Assembly (NCBI GenBank): GCA_903908495.1
Contig: CAIVSK010000330.1
Coordinates: forward strand, 1 to 36,225
Length of the DNA stretch: 36,225 nucleotides
Origin: Akkermansiaceae bacterium
GTDB taxonomy: Bacteria; Verrucomicrobiota; Verrucomicrobiia; Verrucomicrobiales; Akkermansiaceae
Direction: 5' to 3'
A program made the translations under genes and the position numbers. Below the pieces are notes generated by a model. It saw nothing but the letters and a program-made list of their open reading frames with translations, did not search any database and had not been told where the DNA came from. Shown here one piece after another: positions 8,975-18,662 of this stretch. Within the stretch, counting starts at the first letter, position 1; each line of letters begins with the position of its first letter.

Positions 8975-9988
8975 ATGCGTATACACATCACTGCACTTGG
9001 CATTTGGAGTTTATCGTCAGCGGTGGGATTTTCCCAAACCACAGCCGCAGCCGCAACCGCCCCCGCTCCCATCGACTACCCGGCAAGGATCCAGTCGGTG
9101 GAAAATCTCAAGCAACATCTCGCCCAACGTGAGGAGCGCTTTGAGATGCTCAAAAAAGACCTGCTCGGGATGGATGCGCGTGTTGAAAAGCAGATAGATG
9201 ACATTGTCAAGAACCTGGCAGCGCTCAAGGATTCCATCGATTCGAAAACCAAGGTGGCCAATATCAAGGATGAGGTGATGAACGCCTTGGTGCGCACGAT
9301 CTGGCTCTATCGGCAGAAGCGGGTGGACGTGTTTGAGCGGATGCGCAAAGATTCCAACGTGCCCAAGGAAGAACTGGAGAAGACCCTCAAGACCTTCGAC
9401 GAGCGCATCGGCAAGCGTATCGATCAGGTCATGGAACTGGCCAAATCCTTCCCAGGCCATGAGGACGTCAAGAAGTATGAATCTTACGGCGGCTCATACT
9501 ATAACGGTTGGTATCAGGAAAATACCCGCGTCACCGATGAATGGAAGCAAAACCGCCGCGCCAGCACCTCCGGTCGGGTCGCCCGCCGCGATTTGCTGCA
9601 GGGACTCGACAAGGCGATCGACACCAATCGCTCCCGCCGCGCTTCCACTGCCGACGCCCTCGCCAACCGCAAACTCAGCGATAAGGAGCGCATCTTGCAG
9701 CAGGAAGAACTCGGCCGCCTCGACGCCATCCTCGATAAACTTAGAGAAGATCGCCGCGAGTTGGCTCTGCCCGACGGCGGTGGCGCCACCCGCGAGATCG
9801 GAGCCGGTGAGGCCCACGACGCCGAACAATTGTTGGATGACGAGCGGGCCGACTTGGCGCGGGATTTCAGCGAGATCATGCGCAAATACACCGAGCTCGA
9901 CGCCGAACGGACGCGCATCTTCGACTTGAAGGCCAACCTCGCGGCGCGCGAAGAATGGTTGAAGAACAACCCGCCACCAGCGAAGTAA
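8975..9988 (+). CDS. Exported coiled-coil protein of unknown function
   Basis: A 337-residue protein with an N-terminal signal-like segment (MRIHITALGIWSLSSAVGFS) and an Ala/Pro linker, so probably periplasmic. The rest is almost entirely charged helix with heptad-like spacing: residues about 42-140 (LKQHLAQREERFEMLKKD onwards) and 205-335 (ending DLKANLAAREEWLKNNPPPAK). A short Gly/Tyr-rich hinge (YGGSYYNGWY) separates the two. No enzyme motif is visible. The start codon at 8975 gives the signal peptide. The gene is flanked by a weak terminator upstream and a strong bidirectional one downstream, so it is probably transcribed alone. It could be a cell-envelope scaffold, but that is a guess from shape only. 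Confidence 0.8.
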   Translation: MRIHITALGIWSLSSAVGFSQTTAAAATAPAPIDYPARIQSVENLKQHLAQREERFEMLKKDLLGMDARVEKQIDDIVKNLAALKDSIDSKTKVANIKDEVMNALVRTIWLYRQKRVDVFERMRKDSNVPKEELEKTLKTFDERIGKRIDQVMELAKSFPGHEDVKKYESYGGSYYNGWYQENTRVTDEWKQNRRASTSGRVARRDLLQGLDKAIDTNRSRRASTADALANRKLSDKERILQQEELGRLDAILDKLREDRRELALPDGGGATREIGAGEAHDAEQLLDDERADLARDFSEIMRKYTELDAERTRIFDLKANLAAREEWLKNNPPPAK

Positions 9989-10032
9989 GCGAGGCGGCCA
10001 CATCGCCAATCGGCCCGCAACGACTATGAAAA

Positions 10033-10070
10033 CGCCCGGCTCCCTGTGAGGGGAGTCGGGCGTGTGTTTT
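10033..10070. terminator. Strong bidirectional rho-independent terminator
   Basis: CGCCCGGCTCCC (10033-10044) pairs with GGGAGTCGGGCG (10051-10062) in a 12-bp stem with a single G.T pair and a short loop. A T-rich run (TGTGTTTT) follows on the plus strand, and on the minus strand the stem is followed by TTTTC. It lies between the convergent ends of the coiled-coil gene (plus) and the RRM gene (minus) and can serve both. Confidence 0.9.
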
Positions 10071-10093
10071 AAATTGATACAGGAGACTTTAGC

Positions 10094-10537
10094 TTACCAG
10101 CCGCCGCCACCCTTGTGACCGCCGCCGCCGCCGCCTTTATAGCCGCCGCCGCCGCCGCCACCCTTGTAGCCACCGCCGCCGCCGCCGCCTTTATAGCCGC
10201 CGCCGCCGCCGCCGCCACCGCCGCTGCCGCCGCGATAGCCACCGCCGCCGCCGCCACCGCCGCCGCCGTAGCCGCCGCCACCACCGGGCCGGGCTTCCTT
10301 GGGCTCAGAGGCGTTCACGCGAAGTGGACGTCCGTTGTAATCGTAATCGTTGAGGGCCTCAATGGCCGCATTCAACTGGGTTTGGTCGCCGAGAGTCACA
10401 AAAGCAAATCCCTTGGATTGCCCAGTTTCACGGTCGGTGATGATTTTGACCCGTTCGACCGGTCCAAAAGCGGCAAAGAGACCTGTCACGTCCCCTTCAG
10501 TAGCAGTGTAGGGCAGATTGCCCACGTAGATATCCAT
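10094..10537 (-). CDS. Glycine-rich RNA-binding protein with a single RRM domain
   Basis: A 147-residue protein. Residues 1-80 form one RRM: RNP2 is IYVGNLP (3-9) and RNP1 is KGFAFVTL (42-49). Residues 83-147 are a low-complexity tail of glycine runs punctuated by YKGGGGGGG, YRGG and HKGGGG, ending in Trp. This layout resembles the bacterial Rbp proteins of cyanobacteria and PVC bacteria, which bind single-stranded RNA and are often cold- or stress-regulated. That role is inferred. The tail is encoded by near-pure GGC/GGT codons, so it is prone to length change and to sequencing error. A conserved-looking hairpin lies in the presumed leader upstream. Confidence 0.92.
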   Translation of the reverse strand: MDIYVGNLPYTATEGDVTGLFAAFGPVERVKIITDRETGQSKGFAFVTLGDQTQLNAAIEALNDYDYNGRPLRVNASEPKEARPGGGGGYGGGGGGGGGGYRGGSGGGGGGGGGYKGGGGGGGYKGGGGGGGYKGGGGGGHKGGGGW

Positions 10538-10610
10538 TGTTTTCAGTTCTAAATGACGCCATTTCTTTCCACACTTCCTTTGACCGCGGCGTCACAGATT
10601 AAACAAAGCG

Positions 10611-10640
10611 CGATTGCACAGCCCAAGCGGCGTGCAATCG
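10611..10640 (-). promoter_or_regulatory. Perfect 9-bp inverted repeat upstream of the RRM gene
   Basis: CGATTGCAC (10611-10619) and GTGCAATCG (10632-10640) are exact reverse complements separated by 12 bases. The element lies 74-103 nt before the RRM start codon, either in the mRNA leader as a hairpin or in promoter DNA as an operator. No T-run follows, so it is not a terminator. Genes for cold-regulated RRM proteins often have structured leaders, which makes an RNA role attractive but unproven. Confidence 0.5.
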
Positions 10641-10789
10641 ACCCGCAGTCTGCCGATTGGTGGACCGATGGCAAGATATTTTTTTGAAATTTTGCGGTGA
10701 GATCTGTTGAAATGTTTGCGGGGAATGGAATTGCTGCGCAAAGATAGGCCCATCCTTGGCTCGGATAGCGGCTGTCACGGCAAGAAAAT

Positions 10790-10814
10790 GCCTCCCAGGG
10801 CTGGCCTGGGAGGC
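10790..10814 (-). terminator. Rho-independent terminator of the first barrel-protein gene
   Basis: A perfect 10-bp stem: GCCTCCCAGG (10790-10799) with CCTGGGAGGC (10805-10814) and a 5-nt loop. On the minus strand it is followed by ATTTTCTT. It lies 33 bp beyond the stop of the gene ending at 10848. Confidence 0.9.
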
Positions 10815-10847
10815 GAAGTTAGGGTCTGCCGAAGAGCCGCTTAGGAG

Positions 10848-11702
10848 TTAAAAGCGGAAATTGGCACCGAGCACAAAGCCGGCAAGACCGGTGTTCTCGC
10901 TGTCGCTGTTGCTGGCACCGCCCCACCATTGGCCTTCCACTCCGAGGCGGATGTTGGCTGCCACGTTGCTGAAGCAATAGTCATATTGCACGCCAAGGCT
11001 CAATTCGCTGATGAAGAGCACGCGGTCGCTGCTGTTGCCAACATTGTTGTAAGTCGTTGGGGTGGTCGCGCCAACCGGATAGAAGGCGTTAAGGTTGCTG
11101 GTGTCGGTGGTGCCGAACAGCACGGATTCCTTCGCGGTGCCATAGAGCGAGAAGCCGCTGCCCAAGGAGCGTGTTGCGTCAATTCCAACGATCAAGCCGA
11201 GGCCGGAGAAATTGAGGCTGTCACCGTAATACTGGGTACCCGGGCTACTGGCCAAGCGGTTATAGGTGGTGATGTCGCTATGGCCTTCGTTGAAGGTTCC
11301 CCAGCGGAGGCCGACATAAGGGGAGAGCTTGAGTGTCTCGGTCGGCTTGAAGTTTTGACCAACGACAAGGTCGATGGAAGACACGCTCATTCTGCCGTCG
11401 AGCTGTTCCGAAGTTGTGCCGGTCAGCAGGTTGGTGCTGCGGATGTCCGAACCAAAACCAAAGTAGGAACCCTTGACAAACAGGCCATCAGCGAATTGAT
11501 AGCCGACGGTGCCACGGCCAGCGAAGTCATAGCTGTTGTTGTCATAGCGTCCTTCGGACTGGTAAGGGCGAAGCGCCATGGCCTCGAGGCCAAGGATCCA
11601 GCCTTGTTCGGAGTTGTATTGCGGGGCGGGGGCGACCGGAGCGGGGGTACCGGCAAAAAGCGGCGCTGCGGTCAACAATAGCGTTAGGGTGTAATTTTTC
11701 AT
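10848..11702 (-). CDS. Outer-membrane beta-barrel protein, paralogue 1
   Basis: A 284-residue protein starting at the ATG at 11702, which puts a Sec signal peptide first (MKNYTLTLLLTAAPLFA, cleavage after LFA). The upstream in-frame ATG would bury the signal. The mature protein is rich in alternating aromatic, Gly and Thr/Ser strands, ends in FVLGANFRF with a terminal Phe (the usual beta-barrel assembly signal), and contains a DYCFSNVAANIRLGVEGQW block near the end. It resembles OmpA/OmpW-sized small barrels but matches no family I can name with certainty. It is about 35 residues longer than the paralogue immediately upstream, mainly through loop insertions. Function (porin or structural) is not inferable. 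Confidence 0.85.
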   Translation of the reverse strand: MKNYTLTLLLTAAPLFAGTPAPVAPAPQYNSEQGWILGLEAMALRPYQSEGRYDNNSYDFAGRGTVGYQFADGLFVKGSYFGFGSDIRSTNLLTGTTSEQLDGRMSVSSIDLVVGQNFKPTETLKLSPYVGLRWGTFNEGHSDITTYNRLASSPGTQYYGDSLNFSGLGLIVGIDATRSLGSGFSLYGTAKESVLFGTTDTSNLNAFYPVGATTPTTYNNVGNSSDRVLFISELSLGVQYDYCFSNVAANIRLGVEGQWWGGASNSDSENTGLAGFVLGANFRF

Positions 11703-11735
11703 ACGTTGATGAGAATGCAGCATTTCCCGCACGGC

Positions 11736-11741
11736 TGTCAA
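11736..11741 (-). promoter_or_regulatory. Candidate -35 box of barrel-protein gene 1
   Basis: A perfect TTGACA on the minus strand 33 nt before the start codon. The same box lies 31 nt before the paralogous gene. A -10 candidate about 17 bp downstream (GCATTC) is poor, so the exact start is uncertain and the leader would be very short. The conserved placement is the main support. Confidence 0.4.
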
Positions 11742-11753
11742 CGCGAAAATGAA

Positions 11754-11783
11754 AAAGCCTCCCCGCCGGAGCGGGGAGGCTTT
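11754..11783 (-). terminator. Rho-independent terminator of the second barrel-protein gene
   Basis: A perfect 13-bp stem, AAAGCCTCCCCGC (11754-11766) with GCGGGGAGGCTTT (11771-11783) and a 4-nt loop. On the minus strand it runs into TTTTTCATTTT. It ends the gene whose stop is at 11812 and separates the two paralogues into independent transcripts. Confidence 0.93.
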
Positions 11784-11811
11784 AGAGGTAAGCTGGAAAG
11801 CCGGTTAGGAC

Positions 11812-12561
11812 TTAGAAGCGGAAGTTGGCACCGAGCACAAAGCCGGCAAGACCGGTGTTTTCGCTGTCGGTGTTGCTGGCACCGCCATACCATTGGCCTT
11901 CCACGCCGAGGCGGAAGTTGGCGGCCACATTGCTGAAGCAGTAGTCATATTGCACGCCGAGGCCCACTTGCGTGATGAAGAGCACGCGGTCCGTGCTGGT
12001 CTGGCTGGAGCGGGTGTAGTTTTCGTCGGTGGTGCCGAATACGATCGACTCCTTGGCATTGCCGTACAACGAGAAGCTATTGCCCAAGGCGCGGGTGACG
12101 TCAACACCGGCAACGAGGCCGAGGCCGGAGAACTTGGTTCCCGTGGCGGTGCTGGAGGTGCTATAGCCTTCATTGAAGGTGGCCCAGTCCAAGCCGACAA
12201 AAGGCGTGAGCTTGAAACCTTCGCTCGGTTTGAAGTCTTGAGAGACGACAAGATCGATGTCGGACACAGACACTCTGCCGGAAGCACCGGCATAAGGTGT
12301 GATATCCGAGCCGTAACCGAAGTAGGACGCTTTGATGGCCAGGCCATCAGCGAATTGATAGCCAATGGTACCACGGCCGGCGAATTCGTAGGTGTTCTGG
12401 TTATAGCGTCCTTCCGACTGATAGGGGCGGAGGGCCATCGGCTCGACGCCGAGGATCCAACCTTGTTCGGAATTGTATTGCGGGGCGGAAGCGACCGGAG
12501 CGGGGGTACCGGCAAAAAGCGGTGCCGCGGTCAACAATAGTGTCAGGGTGTATTTTTTCAT
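11812..12561 (-). CDS. Outer-membrane beta-barrel protein, paralogue 2
   Basis: A 249-residue protein starting at 12561 with signal peptide MKKYTLTLLLTAAPLFA. It is a tandem paralogue of the gene ending at 10848: the first about 70 residues (through YQFADGL) and the last about 50 (from DYCFSNVAAN to the terminal FVLGANFRF) are nearly identical, while the middle, presumably surface loops, diverges. Terminal Phe and alternating strands support an outer-membrane barrel. The nucleotide identity at both ends suggests recent duplication or gene conversion. The same number of repeats and the same orientation make unequal crossing-over plausible. No known porin family is recognised with confidence. 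Confidence 0.85.
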   Translation of the reverse strand: MKKYTLTLLLTAAPLFAGTPAPVASAPQYNSEQGWILGVEPMALRPYQSEGRYNQNTYEFAGRGTIGYQFADGLAIKASYFGYGSDITPYAGASGRVSVSDIDLVVSQDFKPSEGFKLTPFVGLDWATFNEGYSTSSTATGTKFSGLGLVAGVDVTRALGNSFSLYGNAKESIVFGTTDENYTRSSQTSTDRVLFITQVGLGVQYDYCFSNVAANFRLGVEGQWYGGASNTDSENTGLAGFVLGANFRF

Positions 12562-12592
12562 ACGGCGTGAAGTTGCAGTCATCGACCCTGAT

Positions 12593-12598
12593 TGTCAA
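12593..12598 (-). promoter_or_regulatory. Candidate -35 box of barrel-protein gene 2
   Basis: A perfect TTGACA on the minus strand, 31 nt before the start codon at 12561, mirroring the box before paralogue 1. Bases upstream of it (12604-12640) are strongly AT-rich, possibly an UP-like element. The -10 region (near CAACTT) is not consensus. Confidence 0.4.
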
Positions 12599-12814
12599 CG
12601 CTAAAGTGGAAAATAATTTAAGGAATATTAACAATTTACCCTGATAGCCAAGGTCGGAGGCTGGAAGTTGTCTGGCGGATGGTTATGAGTTTGAGCCATT
12701 AGAAACCGGGATTGATTGCGGTGATGATCCGGTTAGCCGGGGCGGGATTTAGCGCAGGGTGAGGGTGAGCTGAGAGGGCTGGGTGGCATACGGAGTCTGA
12801 CCGAGCCCGCCAGA

Positions 12815-13384
12815 CTATTCTCCGAGCAGGGAAGAACGGGTGAAAAGGGAGATGACGTGGACGCCGCGCGCTTCGATGGCTTCGCGGCCGCCTTCTTCCC
12901 GATCCACCAGGACCAAGGCAAAGGCGACTTTCCCACCTTCGGCTTCGATCACGTCGATGGCTTTAAGGGTGGAGCCGCCCGTGGTAATGACGTCGTCGAC
13001 GACAATGACGGTATCGCCGGAGGTGAAATTTCCCTCGATTTGGCGGGCACGGCCATGGCCCTTGGGCTCCTTGCGGACGGTGAAGACTTGCAGTGCCTCG
13101 GCCGGGTGACTGCGTGCGGAGGTCATGCCAATGGCGAGGGAGATGGGGTCCGCGCCGAGGGTCATGCCGCCAATCGCATGAATTTTAAGGTGTGAAGAGT
13201 GAATTTTGGAGCGGACCGTGTGCCAGCCGACGTCTCCGATGAGATTGGCCCCGAAGGGATCGAGCGCGGTGACCCTGCAATCGATGTAAAGGTCGCTTTG
13301 TTTGCCGGAAGCGAGAGTGAAAGTTCCAGTGCGGACGGATTTTTCAAGCAGTAGGGCTTTGAGCGCGGCGGCGGATGGGTGCAT
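12815..13384 (-). CDS. pyrE: Orotate phosphoribosyltransferase
   Basis: A 189-residue enzyme that converts orotate plus PRPP to orotidine 5'-phosphate in pyrimidine synthesis. The PRPP-binding motif VIVVDDVITTGGS is at 126-138. The flexible catalytic loop VRKEPKGHG supplies Lys105, Lys108 and His110. The N-terminal SGKQSDLYIDCR block (26-37) binds orotate. The start at 13384 (MHPSAAALKALLLEKS) matches where family members begin. The longer frame adds a 48-residue Pro/Arg-rich extension with no conservation. The end of the protein (FTRSSLLGE) is complete. It sits alone between pdhC and the barrel-protein genes in the same orientation. Confidence 0.93.
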   Translation of the reverse strand: MHPSAAALKALLLEKSVRTGTFTLASGKQSDLYIDCRVTALDPFGANLIGDVGWHTVRSKIHSSHLKIHAIGGMTLGADPISLAIGMTSARSHPAEALQVFTVRKEPKGHGRARQIEGNFTSGDTVIVVDDVITTGGSTLKAIDVIEAEGGKVAFALVLVDREEGGREAIEARGVHVISLFTRSSLLGE

Positions 13385-13638
13385 GAGCGAGGCTGGGAAA
13401 ATTGGCCCTCCGGCGCAAGCCCGGAATAAGTTGCGCAAGGAGTGGGAATAACCCGGAAGAATTTGTGGGATGCGGGGGTCTGGAACGGGGGAAACGGGGT
13501 TGCCGGGACCTTGTTGGTGTGGCTTCACAAGTTATTCCGGCCGTGGAACCCGCTTGGTGAAAGCGTGGAACTGTGAAATTGAACGGTTGTTCACACTATT
13601 ACGGTGATGATCTTATGGCTTCAAAAAATAAGAAATCA

Positions 13639-15027
13639 TCAGAGCAGCATCACTGCGGGGTGCTCGATGAGGCGCTTGAGCTCCGCGAGGAATTGTGCCC
13701 CGACGGCCCCATCGACGACGCGGTGGTCGCAAGACAGGCCGATATTCATGCGCAGGCCGGGGACGACCTGACCGTCTTTGACGACGGGTTTTTCCACGGC
13801 GGCCCCGATTGAAAGGATGGCGGCTTGAGGCGGGTTGATGATGGCATCGAAGGACTCGATGCCCCAGGCTCCGAGGTTGGAGACAGTGATGGAGCCGCCG
13901 TCAAATTCGTCCGGTTTGAGTTTGCGCTGCTTGGCGCGGGTGGCGAGATCCTTGACCTCGCGGGAAATGGTCAGGAGCGACTTGGTTTCGGCCTGTTTGA
14001 TGACCGGGGTCACCAGACCGTCTTCAACCGCGATGGCCACCGACAGGCCGATGTGCTTGAAGCGCACAATCGAATCGCCCGCGAATGAGGCATTGACCGC
14101 CGGCACCGCAGTGGTGGCGTGAACGACCGCCAGCAGGATGAAATCGTTGAGCGAGTATTTGTTGCCGTGGGTTTGCGCGGTTTGGTCGTTGATGAGCTTG
14201 CGCAAATCATTGAGGGGTGCAGCGTCGGCCTCTAGATGGAGGTAGAAATGCGGAATGGTCTGCTTGGAAGTGAGCAGACGGGAAGCGATGATTTTCCGAA
14301 GGGTGCTGAGCGGGATGATTTCATCGCCTTCGTTGATCACCGGAACAAGCGCCTGAACGCTGGGTGTGGTGGTGGAGGTTGCGGCAAAGGCAGCGGCTGG
14401 CTCGCTCGCCGGCTGCGAGGGCGATGCGAAAGTTCTGGCCTTGATTGAGGCAGCGAGGGCGGCGGCGGCTGTGGCCTCGGAAGACGGCGTGGGGGCGACG
14501 GTTTTTTTAGCGGCAGCGGCCTCGATGTCTTCTGCGACGATGCGTTCGCCAGGGCCTGTGCCTGTGAGTGTTGAAAGGTCGACGTGGAGTTCTTCGGCGA
14601 GCTTGCGGGCGAGAGGCGAGGCTTTGACCCGAGTTGGGACCGTCGGCGTCGTCGACGGAGCGACGGTTGGGCTGGCAGGAGCGGGGAGTGGTTGTGCTGC
14701 GACGGGTGCCGGGACTGCTGCAATGGGTGCTGGGACTGCTGCAGCCACCTGGGCGGCTGGGATCGGCGCAGGACTGCTCGAACCGGCAGGAACGCCATTG
14801 AGCACTGCAAGGACGCTGCCAATATTGGCTTTTTGTCCTTCCAAGATGAGGATATCGGTGATGACCCCATCGTCGAAAGCTTCCATTTCCATGGTGGCTT
14901 TGTCGGTTTCGATTTCCGCGAGGATATCGCCGATTTCGACGCTATCGCCGACTTTTTTGTGCCATTTGATGAGGGTGCCCTCGGTCATGGTGTCCGAGAG
15001 TTTTGGCATATCGATATTCACTGTCAT
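13639..15027 (-). CDS. pdhC: Pyruvate dehydrogenase E2, dihydrolipoamide acetyltransferase
   Basis: A 462-residue E2 core that carries the acetyl group from E1 to CoA. It has one lipoyl domain (1-78) with lipoyl-Lys43 in the motif IETDKATMEMEAF, a long Ala/Pro linker (80-132), a peripheral subunit-binding domain (133-170; ASPLARKLAEELHVDLSTLTGTGPGERI), a second flexible linker, and the catalytic domain ending in SCDHRVVDGAVGAQFL with His435 and Asp439. Single-lipoyl architecture is usual for this type of PdhC. The start at 15027 opens with MTVNIDMPKLSDTM, the typical lipoyl-domain start. E1 genes lie upstream on the same strand but are separated by two small lipoprotein-like genes and a terminator. 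No E3 gene is in the window. Confidence 0.96.
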   Translation of the reverse strand: MTVNIDMPKLSDTMTEGTLIKWHKKVGDSVEIGDILAEIETDKATMEMEAFDDGVITDILILEGQKANIGSVLAVLNGVPAGSSSPAPIPAAQVAAAVPAPIAAVPAPVAAQPLPAPASPTVAPSTTPTVPTRVKASPLARKLAEELHVDLSTLTGTGPGERIVAEDIEAAAAKKTVAPTPSSEATAAAALAASIKARTFASPSQPASEPAAAFAATSTTTPSVQALVPVINEGDEIIPLSTLRKIIASRLLTSKQTIPHFYLHLEADAAPLNDLRKLINDQTAQTHGNKYSLNDFILLAVVHATTAVPAVNASFAGDSIVRFKHIGLSVAIAVEDGLVTPVIKQAETKSLLTISREVKDLATRAKQRKLKPDEFDGGSITVSNLGAWGIESFDAIINPPQAAILSIGAAVEKPVVKDGQVVPGLRMNIGLSCDHRVVDGAVGAQFLAELKRLIEHPAVMLL

Positions 15028-15118
15028 GGCTTCTGGGGGGAGGGGGGTTGCGCTGAGGCGGAGGATGGCGGAAAGGCGGGAGTTTTCCAGACTTATTGCA
15101 TGGGTGGCAACGACGAAA

Positions 15119-15151
15119 AAAGCGCGGTGTGCCTGGGCATCACCGCGCTTT
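15119..15151 (-). terminator. Rho-independent terminator between the lipoprotein gene and pdhC
   Basis: AAAGCGCGGTG (15119-15129) pairs with CACCGCGCTTT (15141-15151), 11 bp, with a further inner TGCC/GGCA pairing. On the minus strand the stem is followed by six T residues. It lies 25 bp past the stop of the lipoprotein gene and 91 bp before the pdhC start, so pdhC probably needs its own promoter or readthrough. Confidence 0.9.
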
Positions 15152-15175
15152 GAGATATTTCGTTGGATTGGCTGA

Positions 15176-15580
15176 TCAAGGAGCGAGCTTTTTCATGCTC
15201 GGAACCAGGCCGACGTTAGGGCTGCCCGAGGAGCCCTGCGAGCTGGCCATGTTGAGCGTCAACTGGGAAGTGGTGCCGCCGCAATCTTTTTTCGGGCAGT
15301 ACATGTGGACGCTGGGACCGCAGCTGATGCGAACCTTGGTGGTGACCGTCTTGTAGCGGGGCACCTTCTTGGTGGTGGTTACGACCATGCCGCCCTTGCA
15401 GCTCTTGGAGCCACCCTTGACTAAAACTTCCTCGGTGACCAGATCATAGCCACAGGTTTTGACCTGGTGGGTTTCAGTGCGGTAGCCTGCGGTGTTCGTA
15501 TGCGAGCCGAACATCGAGCAGCAGGAGGAGAAGCCGAGGGAAACGGCGGCAAGTGAAACAAGCATGAACAGATTTTTCAT
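15176..15580 (-). CDS. Small Cys-rich lipoprotein of unknown function
   Basis: A 134-residue protein with a lipoprotein signal, MKNLFMLVSLAAVSLGFSSC (lipobox GFSSC, Cys20 followed by Cys21). The mature part holds further cysteines at KTCGYD, SKSCKGG, RISCGP, MYCPKKDC, plus Thr/Lys-rich strands (VTTTKKVPRYKTVTTKV). The pattern of paired cysteines in an exported protein suggests disulfides or metal binding, but no family is recognised. It lies between pdhB and pdhC on the same strand, 48 bp after a 23-codon peptide gene that also has a Cys cluster, and it ends at a strong terminator. There is no evident link to pyruvate metabolism. Confidence 0.75.
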   Translation of the reverse strand: MKNLFMLVSLAAVSLGFSSCCSMFGSHTNTAGYRTETHQVKTCGYDLVTEEVLVKGGSKSCKGGMVVTTTKKVPRYKTVTTKVRISCGPSVHMYCPKKDCGGTTSQLTLNMASSQGSSGSPNVGLVPSMKKLAP

Positions 15581-15628
15581 GGGTCGATTAGTTGTTGGTT
15601 AGGTTTGGAGAGGAGTGAAAGGCTTGGC

Positions 15629-15700
15629 TCACATGCAGCAGCAAGAGGCGAGGGCAAAAGCGATGACGACAGCAGCTGTGGCAGTGATGAAATATTTCAT
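15629..15700 (-). CDS. Candidate 23-residue lipoprotein-like micropeptide
   Basis: ATG at 15698-15700 (minus strand) opens 23 codons ending TGA at 15629. The peptide begins MKYFITATAAVVIAFALAS and ends CCCM. It is a complete lipoprotein signal (Lys at 2, hydrophobic core, lipobox LASC) with almost no mature part: cleavage before the first Cys would leave only four residues. Its size is below most gene-calling limits. It lies 81 bp after pdhB and 48 bp before a second Cys-rich lipoprotein gene on the same strand, so the two may be co-transcribed. No Shine-Dalgarno sequence is seen. Chance is possible for so short a frame, but the ordered signal-peptide features argue for a real product. Confidence 0.5.
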   Translation of the reverse strand: MKYFITATAAVVIAFALASCCCM

Positions 15701-15781
15701 GTCCGGCGGTATCGTAGGAAGCTTACAGAGTTTGGCAATGAAAAAGACGGGAATTGGGGAGAAATGACGCTGCGTTCCGGC

Positions 15782-16768
<987 letters not shown>

Positions 16769-16821
16769 GGTTGCCGGAAAATCGTGGGTGCGTGGTTTAT
16801 TACTAGATTTATAGTACTAAT

Positions 16822-17898
<1,077 letters not shown>

Positions 17899-17929
17899 GA
17901 GGCGATGGAGGGAAAAAGGCGGACGTTTC

Positions 17930-18508
17930 TCAAGGGGCCGTGGCGGACGCGGTGGTGGATGCGGTGACGAAGCGCGGCAGGCAAATGCGGGCACTGAGGA
18001 AAATCCCGCTGAACAGGAGGTTGGCGGCGGCGAAGTTACGCAAAAACACCCAGGAAGGAAGCGGCGCGCCGGGCGCACCACTCCAGATGGATTGCACCAG
18101 TCCGCCGAGGCTCTTGGCGTAGCGCGGATCAAGCAACCACGCCGCGCCATTGGTGAGGAGATGGAAAGTGAGCGCCGCAGTGAGTGAGCCCAGCAGCAGG
18201 GTTGGCAGCGAGCGGGAGGCCAGTGACTTGCCAAGGAAGAAAGTGACGGCGAAGGCGAGCAGCGTGGTGGTGAAGACGAGTGGGCCGCCCACCGGGACGC
18301 CCTGGCAAAGCAGTGGCAACGGGTAGCTCACGACCCAGGCACCCAGGGGGATGGCAAAGCCCCGCCAGCCGGTCGCCAGCAGTGCGCCACAGAAAAACAG
18401 GGCCGCAAGCGGTTGGAAATTGGGCATGGCTTCCGGAAACGCTGCACCGAGGCAGCGGAAAACGATGAGCAGACCGAGGATGAGCAGGAGTGGCAGGGTG
18501 CGGTGCAT
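17930..18508 (-). CDS. DUF6580-like integral membrane protein
   Basis: A 192-residue membrane protein with about five or six hydrophobic helices (residues roughly 4-22, 32-50, 52-70, 76-95, 103-125, 155-175). The segment MPNFQPLAALFFCGA is typical of the DUF6580 family, a group of small putative transporters common in PVC bacteria and Bacteroidetes. Substrate is unknown. It is the first gene of the minus-strand run that continues into pdhA (31-bp spacing), so a role in uptake of a cofactor precursor or metabolite for the complex is possible but only an inference from position. The C-terminus is Thr/Ala-rich. Confidence 0.75.
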   Translation of the reverse strand: MHRTLPLLLILGLLIVFRCLGAAFPEAMPNFQPLAALFFCGALLATGWRGFAIPLGAWVVSYPLPLLCQGVPVGGPLVFTTTLLAFAVTFFLGKSLASRSLPTLLLGSLTAALTFHLLTNGAAWLLDPRYAKSLGGLVQSIWSGAPGAPLPSWVFLRNFAAANLLFSGIFLSARICLPRFVTASTTASATAP

Positions 18509-18662
18509 GGCGGGGAATATGAGTGGCTTTCTGCCAATGTGCGAGCGGAAATTTCAAGGGGTGACCGACAAAAATGCGGGCCAGCAGGGGCTCCGGAATA
18601 GCCGTCACTGGCATGTGCGTTAAGTTTAGGGGCTATATCGGCCTTGCCAATGGATCCGCGTC

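Larger units (their letters stand above)
10538..10847. other. Intergenic region: leader of the RRM gene and 3' region of the first barrel-protein gene
   Basis: This 310-bp gap holds the RRM gene leader with an inverted repeat at 10611-10640, an AT-rich patch (10672-10692) that could hold its promoter although no confident boxes are seen, and the terminator of the barrel-protein gene at 10790-10814. No additional ORF is convincing. Confidence 0.6.

Noticed and set aside
10069..10284. CRISPR-like or other repeat array suspected in the GCC-rich tract
   Set aside because: The repetition is explained by glycine codons of the RRM protein tail. There are no spacers.
13573..13812. Plus-strand ORF beginning MKLNGCSHYYGDD
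   Set aside because: It mostly overlaps the catalytic end of pdhC on the other strand and has no protein-like features beyond the first codons.
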